From contig NZ_CAHS01000023.1 in the NCBI RefSeq assembly GCF_001050515.1, positions 1-64,000 on the forward strand: 64,000 nt of DNA. The letters run 5' to 3'. Positions 54,376 to 61,954 of the stretch are shown piece after piece. The notes below the pieces were generated by a model. That model was not told where the DNA came from. It did no database searches and worked only from the letters and a program-made list of their open reading frames with translations. A program made the position numbers and the translations under genes. The DNA comes from Erwinia piriflorinigrans CFBP 5888 (lineage in GTDB: Bacteria; Pseudomonadota; Gammaproteobacteria; Enterobacterales; Enterobacteriaceae). Numbering within the stretch: the stretch's first letter is position 1; every line of letters starts with the position of its first letter.

Positions 54376-54388
54376 GCGATTTAATCGC
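54376..54388. promoter_or_regulatory. Palindrome upstream of ohr, OhrR operator candidate
   Basis: GCGAT-TTA-ATCGC is a perfect dyad 27 bases upstream of the ohr start. MarR-type OhrR proteins bind such short AT-centred dyads and release them when oxidised. Confidence 0.45.
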
Positions 54389-54435
54389 GCGCTATTTATA
54401 AGACTATTTACGGCATTTCCCCGGTGTTAGCACAC

Positions 54436-54894
54436 TTAACCATTTAGGTTATCGCGTAGCATTTCAAGCTCGCTTTTCAGCGATTGCAGCTCTGTCAGTT
54501 CACAGGCCGAGGCACGGCAGACGGATGCGGGCAGATCCAGCGCCTGCTTGCGCAATGTCCTTCCCTGTTCTGTCAATGTCACCACCACCTGACGTTCATC
54601 TTTACGCGAACGATGACGGTTTAACAGGCCTGCCGAGTCAAGGCGTTTCAATAATGGCGTCAACGTGGCTGAATCGAGGTACAGCCGCGTGCCGATCTCA
54701 GATACCGTGACATCATCCTGCTCCCACAACACCATCATCACCAGATATTGCGGGTAGGTGATGCCAAGCGGGGCCAGCAACTGCCGATACAACTTATGCA
54801 GCGCCAGATTGGCAGAATAAAGCGCGAAGCACAGCTGCTGGTCAAGCAGCAGTGGCGCATTCATCACTTTTTTATCGTCTTTATCGATCATCAT
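54436..54894 (-). CDS. ohrR: MarR-family organic peroxide sensor OhrR
   Basis: This 152-residue winged-helix repressor has the sensing Cys at position 22 ([23 protein letters not shown]), the residue number used in Xanthomonas OhrR. Further cysteines at 126 and 131 could form the disulphide of two-Cys OhrR. The wing has [17 protein letters not shown]. It controls the downstream ohr. Its own start is preceded by AATAG-N4-CTATT, a possible autoregulatory site. Confidence 0.92.
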   Translation of the reverse strand: MMIDKDDKKVMNAPLLLDQQLCFALYSANLALHKLYRQLLAPLGITYPQYLVMMVLWEQDDVTVSEIGTRLYLDSATLTPLLKRLDSAGLLNRHRSRKDERQVVVTLTEQGRTLRKQALDLPASVCRASACELTELQSLKSELEMLRDNLNG

Positions 54895-54921
54895 GCTAAG
54901 ATGATAGGTAGTGCACTATAT

Positions 54922-54935
54922 AATAGCAAGCTATT
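54922..54935. promoter_or_regulatory. Dyad in the ohrR/HD-gene intergenic region
   Basis: AATAG-CAAG-CTATT is a perfect dyad 28–41 bases upstream of ohrR and 26–39 upstream of the divergent HD-domain gene. It may let OhrR regulate itself and the neighbour. Confidence 0.4.
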
Positions 54936-54960
54936 TCTATTATTCGAGGGGTGAGAGAGC

Positions 54961-55542
54961 ATGCAGACTGTGGAAGAACGAGCGCGTCGCTATGCCAGTA
55001 AAGCTCATGCCGAAGCCGGACAGCGCCGAAAATTCACTGACGAGCCTTATATCGTGCATCCCGCAGCGGTAGTGGAGCTGGTTCGCAGCATCAGCCACAA
55101 TGAAGATATGCTGGCTGCGGCGTGGCTGCATGACACTGTCGAAGATACGGCAAGCACCCTTGACGATATTCGTCGTCACTTTGGTGACAATATTGCCAGC
55201 CTGGTTGATATGCTCACCAATCGCGGTGACGCAGCAGGTCAGAGCCGCGTGGCGCGCAAAGTCGCCCATTTTCAGCACTCACAGCGCGCCAATCCGCAGG
55301 CGCAGACGATCAAACTGGCTGATATTATCGACAATACGCGTTCAATTATTCAGTACGACCCCCAGTTTGCCCGGGTTTATCTGGTTGAAAAACGTGTGCA
55401 GATCGCACTGCTCACGGCGGGAAACGCTGCACTGTGGCAGCAGGCTGAACGGATTATTGAGCAGGGCATACGGCAGCTGGAGCAACCACCGCACAATATC
55501 CCGGCAGGCTGGTTTAAGCGCCAGGAAGCGAAGTATCGTTAG
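54961..55542 (+). CDS. Small HD-domain hydrolase, MESH1/SpoT-like
   Basis: This 193-residue single-domain protein has the HD motif spacing of the (p)ppGpp 3'-hydrolases: His33 (IVHPAAV), His57-Asp58 with Glu61-Asp62 (WLHDTVEDT), and Asp121 (KLADIIDNTRSI). It has no synthetase, TGS or ACT domain. The residue numbers nearly coincide with metazoan MESH1 (H35, H61, D62, D122). It may hydrolyse (p)ppGpp or another phosphorylated nucleotide such as NADPH. It is divergent from ohrR with only 66 bp between them, hinting at a link to oxidative stress. Confidence 0.8.
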   Translation: MQTVEERARRYASKAHAEAGQRRKFTDEPYIVHPAAVVELVRSISHNEDMLAAAWLHDTVEDTASTLDDIRRHFGDNIASLVDMLTNRGDAAGQSRVARKVAHFQHSQRANPQAQTIKLADIIDNTRSIIQYDPQFARVYLVEKRVQIALLTAGNAALWQQAERIIEQGIRQLEQPPHNIPAGWFKRQEAKYR

Positions 55543-55645
55543 TCCGGCCAACAGCAGCACGGCGCATCCATTACATGTTCGTTAAGGTTTCTGTCGGTCG
55601 CGGTCATGTATAATTTCACAAACTTAACTGCTATCTGAAGGAATT

Positions 55646-55981
55646 ATGCCTAATACTTATCTTATTCTTGCTATATCAATCTGTGCCGAAACGCTTGCCA
55701 CAACCATGATGAAAGCGTCAGAGGGATTTACCCGACTGATCCCCAGTATTTTTGTTGTGATTGGCTATGCCATTTCATTTTATGGTCTGTCACAGGTTGT
55801 GAAAACCATGAACATCGGGATCGCCTATGCCATCTGGGCAGGAATGGGAATATTTCTGGTTTCCATCATGTCATTCTTCATCTATAAACAACGACTCGAC
55901 TTTCCAGCCATTGCCGGAATGCTGTGCATCGCCGCTGGCATTGTTATTATTCAAATGTTTTCAAAATCTGTCGCTCACTAA
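55646..55981 (+). CDS. Small multidrug resistance (SMR) transporter
   Basis: This 111-residue protein has four membrane helices. The essential Glu is in the first helix (ISICAETLATTMMKAS), and IGIAYAIWAGMGIFLV is the helix-3 signature. It acts as an antiparallel dimer exchanging protons for quaternary cations or guanidinium-like compounds. The subgroup looks like EmrE/QacE, not SugE, but I do not assign a name. GAAGGAATT precedes the ATG. Confidence 0.9.
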   Translation: MPNTYLILAISICAETLATTMMKASEGFTRLIPSIFVVIGYAISFYGLSQVVKTMNIGIAYAIWAGMGIFLVSIMSFFIYKQRLDFPAIAGMLCIAAGIVIIQMFSKSVAH

Positions 55982-56029
55982 GCGAAAAACAGAAGTTGAA
56001 CTTTGCGCGCGAATCATCATCGCTGGCCC

Positions 56030-56253
56030 GTGAATAAACTGAAGGTAGCCGTCGCGCAGGCTAAATCTGTGGCGGGAGATATTCCGGCCAATGTGCAGCA
56101 GTCCGTTAGCCTGATCGAGCGGGCGGCAGAATTGGGGGCCAAAGTGGTCTTGCTGCCGGAGAAATTTCTCAGTGGCTATGAACCCACATTAATCAAAGCT
56201 GACCCCGCCCGCTATGCCATCAGCGCTAACGACGAGCGTCTGAAGCCGATCAC
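56030..56253 (+). pseudogene. N-terminal stub of a nitrilase-superfamily hydrolase
   Basis: From GTG 56030, the first 70-odd codons read as the start of a carbon–nitrogen hydrolase (KLKVAVAQAKSVAGDIPANV...AKVVLLPEKFLSGYEP), containing the catalytic Glu in LPEKF. After ANDERLKPI (about 56253) the similarity stops and unrelated codons run to 56371. The catalytic Lys and Cys are absent, so it is a truncated relic. Confidence 0.7.
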
Positions 56254-56367
56254 GACTCCCCCCTTCACCCTGTCCCCCCACGACAACATCATGTCCGTTT
56301 TTGACCTTCTTTATCTCTTCTGCCCCGGCGATGATAGGGTTAACCCCAATCAGGCAGGAGTCCGAAA

Positions 56368-56910
56368 ATGACCGATAGCGTGCTGTTAATCATTGATGCC
56401 CAGCAATCCTTCTACCATCGTGGCTACCTCGATACGCCCGAAACCCCGGCCTTTGAGCAGGCGCTAAGCAAGCTGGCAGACGGCTGCCAGGCCAGAGGTA
56501 TTCCGGTCGTGGATATTCTGCATATAGAAAACGAAGGGGCTTTTGCTGCCGGTTCCGGTCTGGTGAAACGTTTGCCCTTCCTACAGCATCAGGCGGCGGC
56601 GACCTTTCGCAAAACCGTGCATAATGCCCTGACCGAATCCGGTCTACAGCAGTGGCTGGAACAGCGCCAGGTGAAGCATGTCATTATTAGCGGCCTGCGC
56701 TCGGAGCAGTGCTGTGAAACCACGGCCCGCGTGGCGTCCGATTTTGGCTATCGCGTAACCTATGTGACCGAAGCCACGCTGACGTTTCCGCTCACCCATA
56801 ACGGTATTACCTTGAGCATCGCCGATTTACGCCACCGTACCGAAAGCGTGCTAATCGACCGTTTCGCCGCTATTCGTCGCGTTGAGGACTGCCTACAGGA
56901 GCTGACATAA
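56368..56910 (+). CDS. Isochorismatase-family cysteine hydrolase
   Basis: This 180-residue hydrolase has the triad Asp (LLIIDAQQSFY, residue 10), Lys (AATFRKTVHNAL) and Cys (GLRSEQCCETTARVASDFGY). The family includes isochorismatases, nicotinamidases and amide hydrolases; the substrate is unknown. It begins within the end of the frame left by the nitrilase stub and lies 1 bp before the GlxA-type regulator, so the two are co-transcribed. Confidence 0.88.
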   Translation: MTDSVLLIIDAQQSFYHRGYLDTPETPAFEQALSKLADGCQARGIPVVDILHIENEGAFAAGSGLVKRLPFLQHQAAATFRKTVHNALTESGLQQWLEQRQVKHVIISGLRSEQCCETTARVASDFGYRVTYVTEATLTFPLTHNGITLSIADLRHRTESVLIDRFAAIRRVEDCLQELT

Positions 56911-56911
56911 T

Positions 56912-57832
56912 ATGACTATTCCGGTGTGGTTTATCACCCTGCCCGGCGTTATGGCGCTGGATCTGACCGGCCCGGCGGAAACGTTTAAGCTGGCGGGTAA
57001 TGCCTTTTCTCTGCGCTATATCGGGCCGGATGAAAGCGTTCTGACCTCTACCGGGATGTACATCAGCCGTATCGAACCCCTGCCGGAAACGTTGCCCGCC
57101 GGAAGTCTGTTAGTGATACCAGGCGTCAGCGACTCCAGCCTGTGGTTTGACACCCCGCAAGCGCTGGCGGCGCGCAACTGGCTACTGCGCATTCAGCCGA
57201 TGATCCATGCACGCCAGCTCACGCTGGTGTGTATCTGTTCCGGTTCACTGCTGGCCGCCAGGGCCGGGCTGTTGCACGGCGTGCAGTGCACCACCCACCA
57301 CGAGGTCATATCTCGCCTGAAGGCAGCAGAACCCCGTGCGATCATCAAAGAAAACCGCATTTTCGTCGAAGATCGCGATATCTGGACCAGCGCCGGGATC
57401 ACCGCCGGTATCGATCTGTCCCTACATCTGATCGGCCACCTGTGCGGATCTCAGGTGGCGCTGAATATCGCGCGCGAAATGGTGGTCTTTTTCCGCCGTT
57501 CGGGGGAAGACCCACAGCTGTCTCCCTGGTTGCGCTATCGTAACCATGTCCACCCTGCCATCCATCGGGCTCAAGATATGATGACGCAGCACCCGGAGCA
57601 GCCGTGGTCACTGGAGAAAATTGCCTCGCATGCCCATGTTAGCGCACGCCATCTTACGCGCCTCTTTCGCCAGCATCTGGGGATCAGCGTGCGTGATTAC
57701 CATCAACAGCTGCGTCTGGCCATTGCCCGGCAGCGGCTCCAGCAAGGTGAAGGCAGTGAAAGAGCGGCGCTGTCAGCCGGGTTCTCTTCCTCACGCCAGC
57801 TACGCCGCGCCCTGGAGCGCTGGCAGGCGTGA
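56912..57832 (+). CDS. GlxA-type transcriptional regulator (DJ-1/PfpI + AraC HTH)
   Basis: This 306-residue protein has an N-terminal DJ-1/PfpI-like domain (residues 1–185, LVCICSGSLLAARAGLLHG at the nucleophile elbow). A C-terminal AraC-type double HTH follows (WSLEKIASHAHVSARHLTRLFRQHLGISV...). Such regulators control small operons of amine or amide catabolism. It is directly coupled to the isochorismatase-like gene, which it probably regulates. Confidence 0.9.
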   Translation: MTIPVWFITLPGVMALDLTGPAETFKLAGNAFSLRYIGPDESVLTSTGMYISRIEPLPETLPAGSLLVIPGVSDSSLWFDTPQALAARNWLLRIQPMIHARQLTLVCICSGSLLAARAGLLHGVQCTTHHEVISRLKAAEPRAIIKENRIFVEDRDIWTSAGITAGIDLSLHLIGHLCGSQVALNIAREMVVFFRRSGEDPQLSPWLRYRNHVHPAIHRAQDMMTQHPEQPWSLEKIASHAHVSARHLTRLFRQHLGISVRDYHQQLRLAIARQRLQQGEGSERAALSAGFSSSRQLRRALERWQA

Positions 57833-57945
57833 TTTTTTCCGGGCGCAGCCGCAAGAGGCTTTTGTCATCGGTTTTATAACGTTGATTTTCTGTGCTACGG
57901 TTACAGGTAACATTGTCACTATCTGTTTCAGATTAAGGATAAGGT

Positions 57946-59349
57946 TTGCACCGTAACAAAGATAAAAAATCCAACTGGTTACACCTTGGCGCTGGTGCCT
58001 TTCACCGCGCACACCAGAGCTGGTACCTGAACCAACTCCACCAGCAGGGAGACAACAGCTGGACACTTTCCCTCGCCAATATTCGCAATAGCAGCACGCA
58101 AAAAACGCTGCAACAGCTGGCCAAACAGCAGGGCCGCTACACGCTGGAAATCATCTCTCCCGAAGGCGAAATCGTCTATCAACCGATTGAAGCCGTTGAA
58201 AACGTCATCCTGTGGGACGAAGGCCTGAAATCGCTGGTCGACGTGGGTGCCAGTGCAGACACGAAAATTATCTCGTTTACCGTCACCGAGGGGGGTTACT
58301 TCCTTGACGATGATGGCGAACTTGACCTGACACACCCGGCGATCCAGTCCGATCTCGCCGAGCAGCAGGAAACCGGCACGCTGTACGGGGCGCTGGTGAA
58401 AATTCTGCGTGAACGTATGCGCAAGCAAACCGGCCCGGTGACTTTGCTTAACTGCGATAACCTGCGTGATAACGGCGACAGCGTGGCACGCGGGTTATCA
58501 CAGTTTGTCAAAGCGAAGGACGATCCGCAGCTGCTGGCGTGGATAGAGCAGAATACCTCCGCCCCTAACGGCATGGTTGACCGCATCACGCCAAAATTTG
58601 ATGCCGCGCTGTTTGATCGGTTAGCTGAACAGGGTATCGACAACGATGGTGCGCCACTCACTTGCGAAGCCTTCTCGCAGTGGGTACTGGAAGATAAGTT
58701 TATTGCCGGTCGCCCGGCGCTGGAAAAGGCCGGTGTGGAGTTTGTTAGCAGCGTTACGCCGTTTGAAGAAGCCAAAATACGCGTCCTGAACGCCAGCCAC
58801 AGCGGTATTGCCTGGGCCGGTGCGTTACTGGGTAAAAAGTATATTGACCAGAGTCTGCAACCGATTACCAAACGGTGGATGTGCGATTATGTGCTACAGG
58901 ATGTCGCGGCGGCGTTACAGCCTTGCGATATCGATCTGGCGCATTACGGCGAAACCACGCTAAACCGATTCAGTAACAAATGGGTACGCGATACCACGCA
59001 GCGCGTCTCTTCGGACAGTATCGCCAAGCTACAGCAATTTATCGCGCCCACGCTGAAAGCCCGTTACAAACAGGGCGCAACACCGGCGGCAACGCTTATT
59101 CTGCCTGCCCTGTGGTTCCGCTTTATGCAGCAGCGTCATGAAGGAACGCTGCCGTTTGATTATGAAGACCGTGCGCTGGATGAGGTGCCATTCGCAGACA
59201 TCTTCAACGCCGACGACCCACTTCTGGCGTTTACTCAACAGAAGAAATTATTTGGCTCGCTGGCTGGCCGCCCTGAATTGTATCGCGATCTTGCCGCAGC
59301 AGTGCATAACGTCGATAAAGGCCTGCAACAGATGCGAGAGAGTGCATGA
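57946..59349 (+). CDS. Long-chain polyol dehydrogenase, mannitol/D-arabinitol dehydrogenase family
   Basis: This 467-residue NAD-dependent polyol dehydrogenase has an N-terminal NAD domain (WLHLGAGAFHRAHQSWYL). The C-terminal catalytic domain has Lys and Asn/His of the family motif in EEAKIRVLNASHSGIAWAGAL. It resembles Klebsiella DalD (D-arabinitol 4-dehydrogenase) from memory more than fructuronate or altronate reductases. The only start upstream of conserved sequence is TTG 57946, preceded by AAGGATAAGG. Its stop overlaps the next gene's ATG. Confidence 0.85.
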   Translation: MHRNKDKKSNWLHLGAGAFHRAHQSWYLNQLHQQGDNSWTLSLANIRNSSTQKTLQQLAKQQGRYTLEIISPEGEIVYQPIEAVENVILWDEGLKSLVDVGASADTKIISFTVTEGGYFLDDDGELDLTHPAIQSDLAEQQETGTLYGALVKILRERMRKQTGPVTLLNCDNLRDNGDSVARGLSQFVKAKDDPQLLAWIEQNTSAPNGMVDRITPKFDAALFDRLAEQGIDNDGAPLTCEAFSQWVLEDKFIAGRPALEKAGVEFVSSVTPFEEAKIRVLNASHSGIAWAGALLGKKYIDQSLQPITKRWMCDYVLQDVAAALQPCDIDLAHYGETTLNRFSNKWVRDTTQRVSSDSIAKLQQFIAPTLKARYKQGATPAATLILPALWFRFMQQRHEGTLPFDYEDRALDEVPFADIFNADDPLLAFTQQKKLFGSLAGRPELYRDLAAAVHNVDKGLQQMRESA

Positions 59350-59798
59350 AAAATCTGCTGATTGTGGCCGCCACCATTGCCCTGGCGCTGTTGTCGATCA
59401 TCTTCCTTACCCCGTGGCCGGTATGGTTGGGAACCCTGGCAGCTTGGGTCACCACCGGTTCCTTCTGCCTTCAGGTCATGCATATCGTTAAAAATAAGGA
59501 TACCAGCGGACTCTCTCTGGGGATGTGGGCCGCGCTATTTTTTGGGGTTTCCTGCTGGACGTGGTACGGCCACCGCATGCACGATGTTCCGGTGATGGCC
59601 GCTAACGGTATCACCGCAATACTGGCCCTGACGGTAATTATCCTCAAACTGTGGCACGAGCGCCCGACGCGTAACCCAAACCCTCGTAGGCTGGTGCGTA
59701 CGCCGGGAGTGATCCTCAATCCACGCATCAGTCGTCTGCGTCCGCTGGTGACGCCGGGAATGCGCCGCCGGGATAAAAAACGTCAGCTAACCAAATGA
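59346..59798 (+). CDS. SemiSWEET-like membrane protein, coupled to the polyol dehydrogenase
   Basis: This 150-residue protein has a three-helix MtN3/PQ-loop repeat of SemiSWEET type: [39 protein letters not shown]...[31 protein letters not shown] is the hallmark loop. It has an extra N-terminal hydrophobic helix (residues 3–23) and an unusual 50-residue basic tail (RRLVRTPG...MRRRDKKRQ). Bacterial SemiSWEETs are dimeric sugar uniporters. The ATGA overlap with the dehydrogenase implies translational coupling. Its 3' end overlaps the convergent wecH by 16 bp. Confidence 0.75.
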   Translation: MKNLLIVAATIALALLSIIFLTPWPVWLGTLAAWVTTGSFCLQVMHIVKNKDTSGLSLGMWAALFFGVSCWTWYGHRMHDVPVMAANGITAILALTVIILKLWHERPTRNPNPRRLVRTPGVILNPRISRLRPLVTPGMRRRDKKRQLTK

Positions 59799-60778
59799 TA
59801 TTTATCGATGCGTTTCAGTCCGGTCGCCAGTAGCAGACTGCCCAGCAGAGTAAGAGTAAACACCAGCGGGATATCCAGCAGAGGATGTTGGGTGTTATCC
59901 AGCCGATGGGTGCGCATAAAGTGGATAAACAGCGCATGGAAGCCGTAGATCGGTAACGAATAGCGTGAAATCAGCGCAAATAACGGATTAACGCGCTGGT
60001 TAAGGGTATTTTTGAACAGCACCAGCAGACTGACGGCGGCAATAAACACCGCCGGGCCGCAATAGAGATACCAGGTATCGGCAAAGGCCCCGTTTATCGC
60101 AAACTGTCGCTTAGTGCCGAATGCGATCAAACCGACACAGAGTACAAAACTTCCCCCAGCCAGCCCGCTAACGCCGCGCTTCTGCGTATCCATCATCCCT
60201 ATCGCCCGCCCCATCAGCGCATATAGCAGGTAGTAAATCGTATCGCCGCTGATATACAGATTCACCGGCAGCCAGTGAAAACGGGCGATGGAACCGTCGA
60301 CGGTATTAGGATTGGCGAGGATCGCCAGCACCAGCGTCACCGCCGCCAGATAGCCAGCGCGCACCAGTTTGACCTGAATTAAGGGCGAAAACAGATAGAT
60401 AACGATAATCGCAAAAAAGAACCACAGGTGATAGAACACCGGTTTTTGCAGCAAATGTCTGACGGAGATCGCCTCGTTAATCGGCGTTAACAGCGTGATG
60501 TAGAGCAGCGCTACCGCGCTGTAAAACAGCAGGCACAGTACAATGCGCAGGAAATGCCGCTTCTGTACGCTGCGCTCGCCAAAGAATAAGAAGCCAGAAA
60601 TCATAAAGAAAAGCGGTACGCAAACGCGTGAGGCGGAATTCAGCAGGTTGGAGAGATCCCAGCTGCGCTCGCCTACCGCCATACCGGTCGTGACATACCA
60701 GGTGGTGGTGTGGATCATAATCACCATCAGACAGGCGACGGCGCGTAAGTTCTCTACCCAGGCGATTTTGTGCGACAT
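59783..60778 (-). CDS. wecH: Acyltransferase 3 family O-acetyltransferase WecH (YiaH)
   Basis: This 331-residue inner-membrane protein with about ten helices belongs to acyltransferase family 3. It opens with [25 protein letters not shown], carrying the essential Arg and His, and has [25 protein letters not shown]. Length and position next to glyQ equal E. coli YiaH/WecH, which acetylates enterobacterial common antigen. Confidence 0.92.
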   Translation of the reverse strand: MSHKIAWVENLRAVACLMVIMIHTTTWYVTTGMAVGERSWDLSNLLNSASRVCVPLFFMISGFLFFGERSVQKRHFLRIVLCLLFYSAVALLYITLLTPINEAISVRHLLQKPVFYHLWFFFAIIVIYLFSPLIQVKLVRAGYLAAVTLVLAILANPNTVDGSIARFHWLPVNLYISGDTIYYLLYALMGRAIGMMDTQKRGVSGLAGGSFVLCVGLIAFGTKRQFAINGAFADTWYLYCGPAVFIAAVSLLVLFKNTLNQRVNPLFALISRYSLPIYGFHALFIHFMRTHRLDNTQHPLLDIPLVFTLTLLGSLLLATGLKRIDKYHLVS

Positions 60779-61033
60779 CTCATCCTCTTCATCCGATTAA
60801 ACCTGCCTCAAGGCAAAATTCAGGGTAGCCAGTCGGTCAGCCTTCAACAAGTCGTAAACGCGAAATTAGGAGCAGGATGAAGACGCGTGGTGCCACGCTG
60901 AAACTTAGAGATGCGCCGCCAGCCATTTTGCGCAGCAGGCCGCAACTGCAGATACCATTTTGGTAATCCCCCCGGTCAAAGGGTATACTAACGCCCACTT
61001 TTTATAACTACTCGTATCGCGTGCGAAATCAAC
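60779..61033. other. Divergent promoter region wecH/glyQ
   Basis: The 255 bases carry the upstream regions of both genes. GGTATACTAA at 60988–60997 is a plausible -10 region for glyQ. Confidence 0.35.
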
Positions 61034-61945
61034 ATGCAAAAGTTTGATACCAAGACCTTCCAGGGACTGATCCTGACCTTACAGGATTACTGGGCTCGCC
61101 AGGGCTGCACTATTATCCAACCGCTGGATATGGAAGTCGGCGCGGGAACCTCCCACCCGATGACCTGCCTGCGTGCGCTCGGCCCGGAGCCGACTGCGGT
61201 CGCCTATGTGCAGCCTTCCCGCCGACCGACCGACGGCCGTTATGGTGAAAACCCGAACCGCCTACAGCACTACTACCAGTTTCAGGTGATCATCAAACCT
61301 TCGCCGGACAATATTCAGGAGCTGTATCTCGGCTCTCTGAAAGAGCTGGGCATGGATCCCACTATTCACGATATCCGCTTTGTGGAAGATAACTGGGAAA
61401 ACCCAACGCTGGGTGCCTGGGGGCTGGGCTGGGAAGTGTGGCTGAACGGCATGGAAGTGACGCAGTTCACCTATTTCCAGCAGGTTGGCGGTCTGGAGTG
61501 CAAGCCGGTTACCGGTGAGATCACCTACGGTCTGGAACGCCTGGCGATGTATATCCAAGGCGTCGACAGCGTTTACGATCTGGTGTGGAGCGACGGCCCG
61601 CTGGGTAAAACCACCTACGGCGACGTGTTCCACCAGAATGAAGTCGAGCAGTCGACCTACAACTTTGAATACGCCGACGTCGACTTCCTCTTTACCTGCT
61701 TTGAGCAGTACGAGAAAGAGGCGCAGAGCCTGCTGGCGCTGGAAAAACCGCTGCCGCTGCCTGCCTATGAACGTATTTTGAAAGCGGCGCACAGCTTCAA
61801 CCTGCTTGATGCGCGCAAAGCGATCTCCGTCACCGAGCGTCAGCGCTATATTCTGCGTATTCGCACCCTGACCAAAGCGGTAGCTGAGGCTTACTATGCC
61901 TCCCGCGAGGCACTGGGCTTCCCGATGTGCAATAACAAGAAATAA
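61034..61945 (+). CDS. glyQ: Glycyl-tRNA synthetase alpha subunit
   Basis: This 303-residue class II synthetase catalytic subunit carries the alpha2beta2 enzyme's ATP and glycine site ([55 protein letters not shown]). It is identical to E. coli GlyQ over most of its length as I recall it. It is followed by glyS after 9 bp. Confidence 0.97.
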   Translation: MQKFDTKTFQGLILTLQDYWARQGCTIIQPLDMEVGAGTSHPMTCLRALGPEPTAVAYVQPSRRPTDGRYGENPNRLQHYYQFQVIIKPSPDNIQELYLGSLKELGMDPTIHDIRFVEDNWENPTLGAWGLGWEVWLNGMEVTQFTYFQQVGGLECKPVTGEITYGLERLAMYIQGVDSVYDLVWSDGPLGKTTYGDVFHQNEVEQSTYNFEYADVDFLFTCFEQYEKEAQSLLALEKPLPLPAYERILKAAHSFNLLDARKAISVTERQRYILRIRTLTKAVAEAYYASREALGFPMCNNKK

Positions 61946-61954
61946 GAGGCAGCC

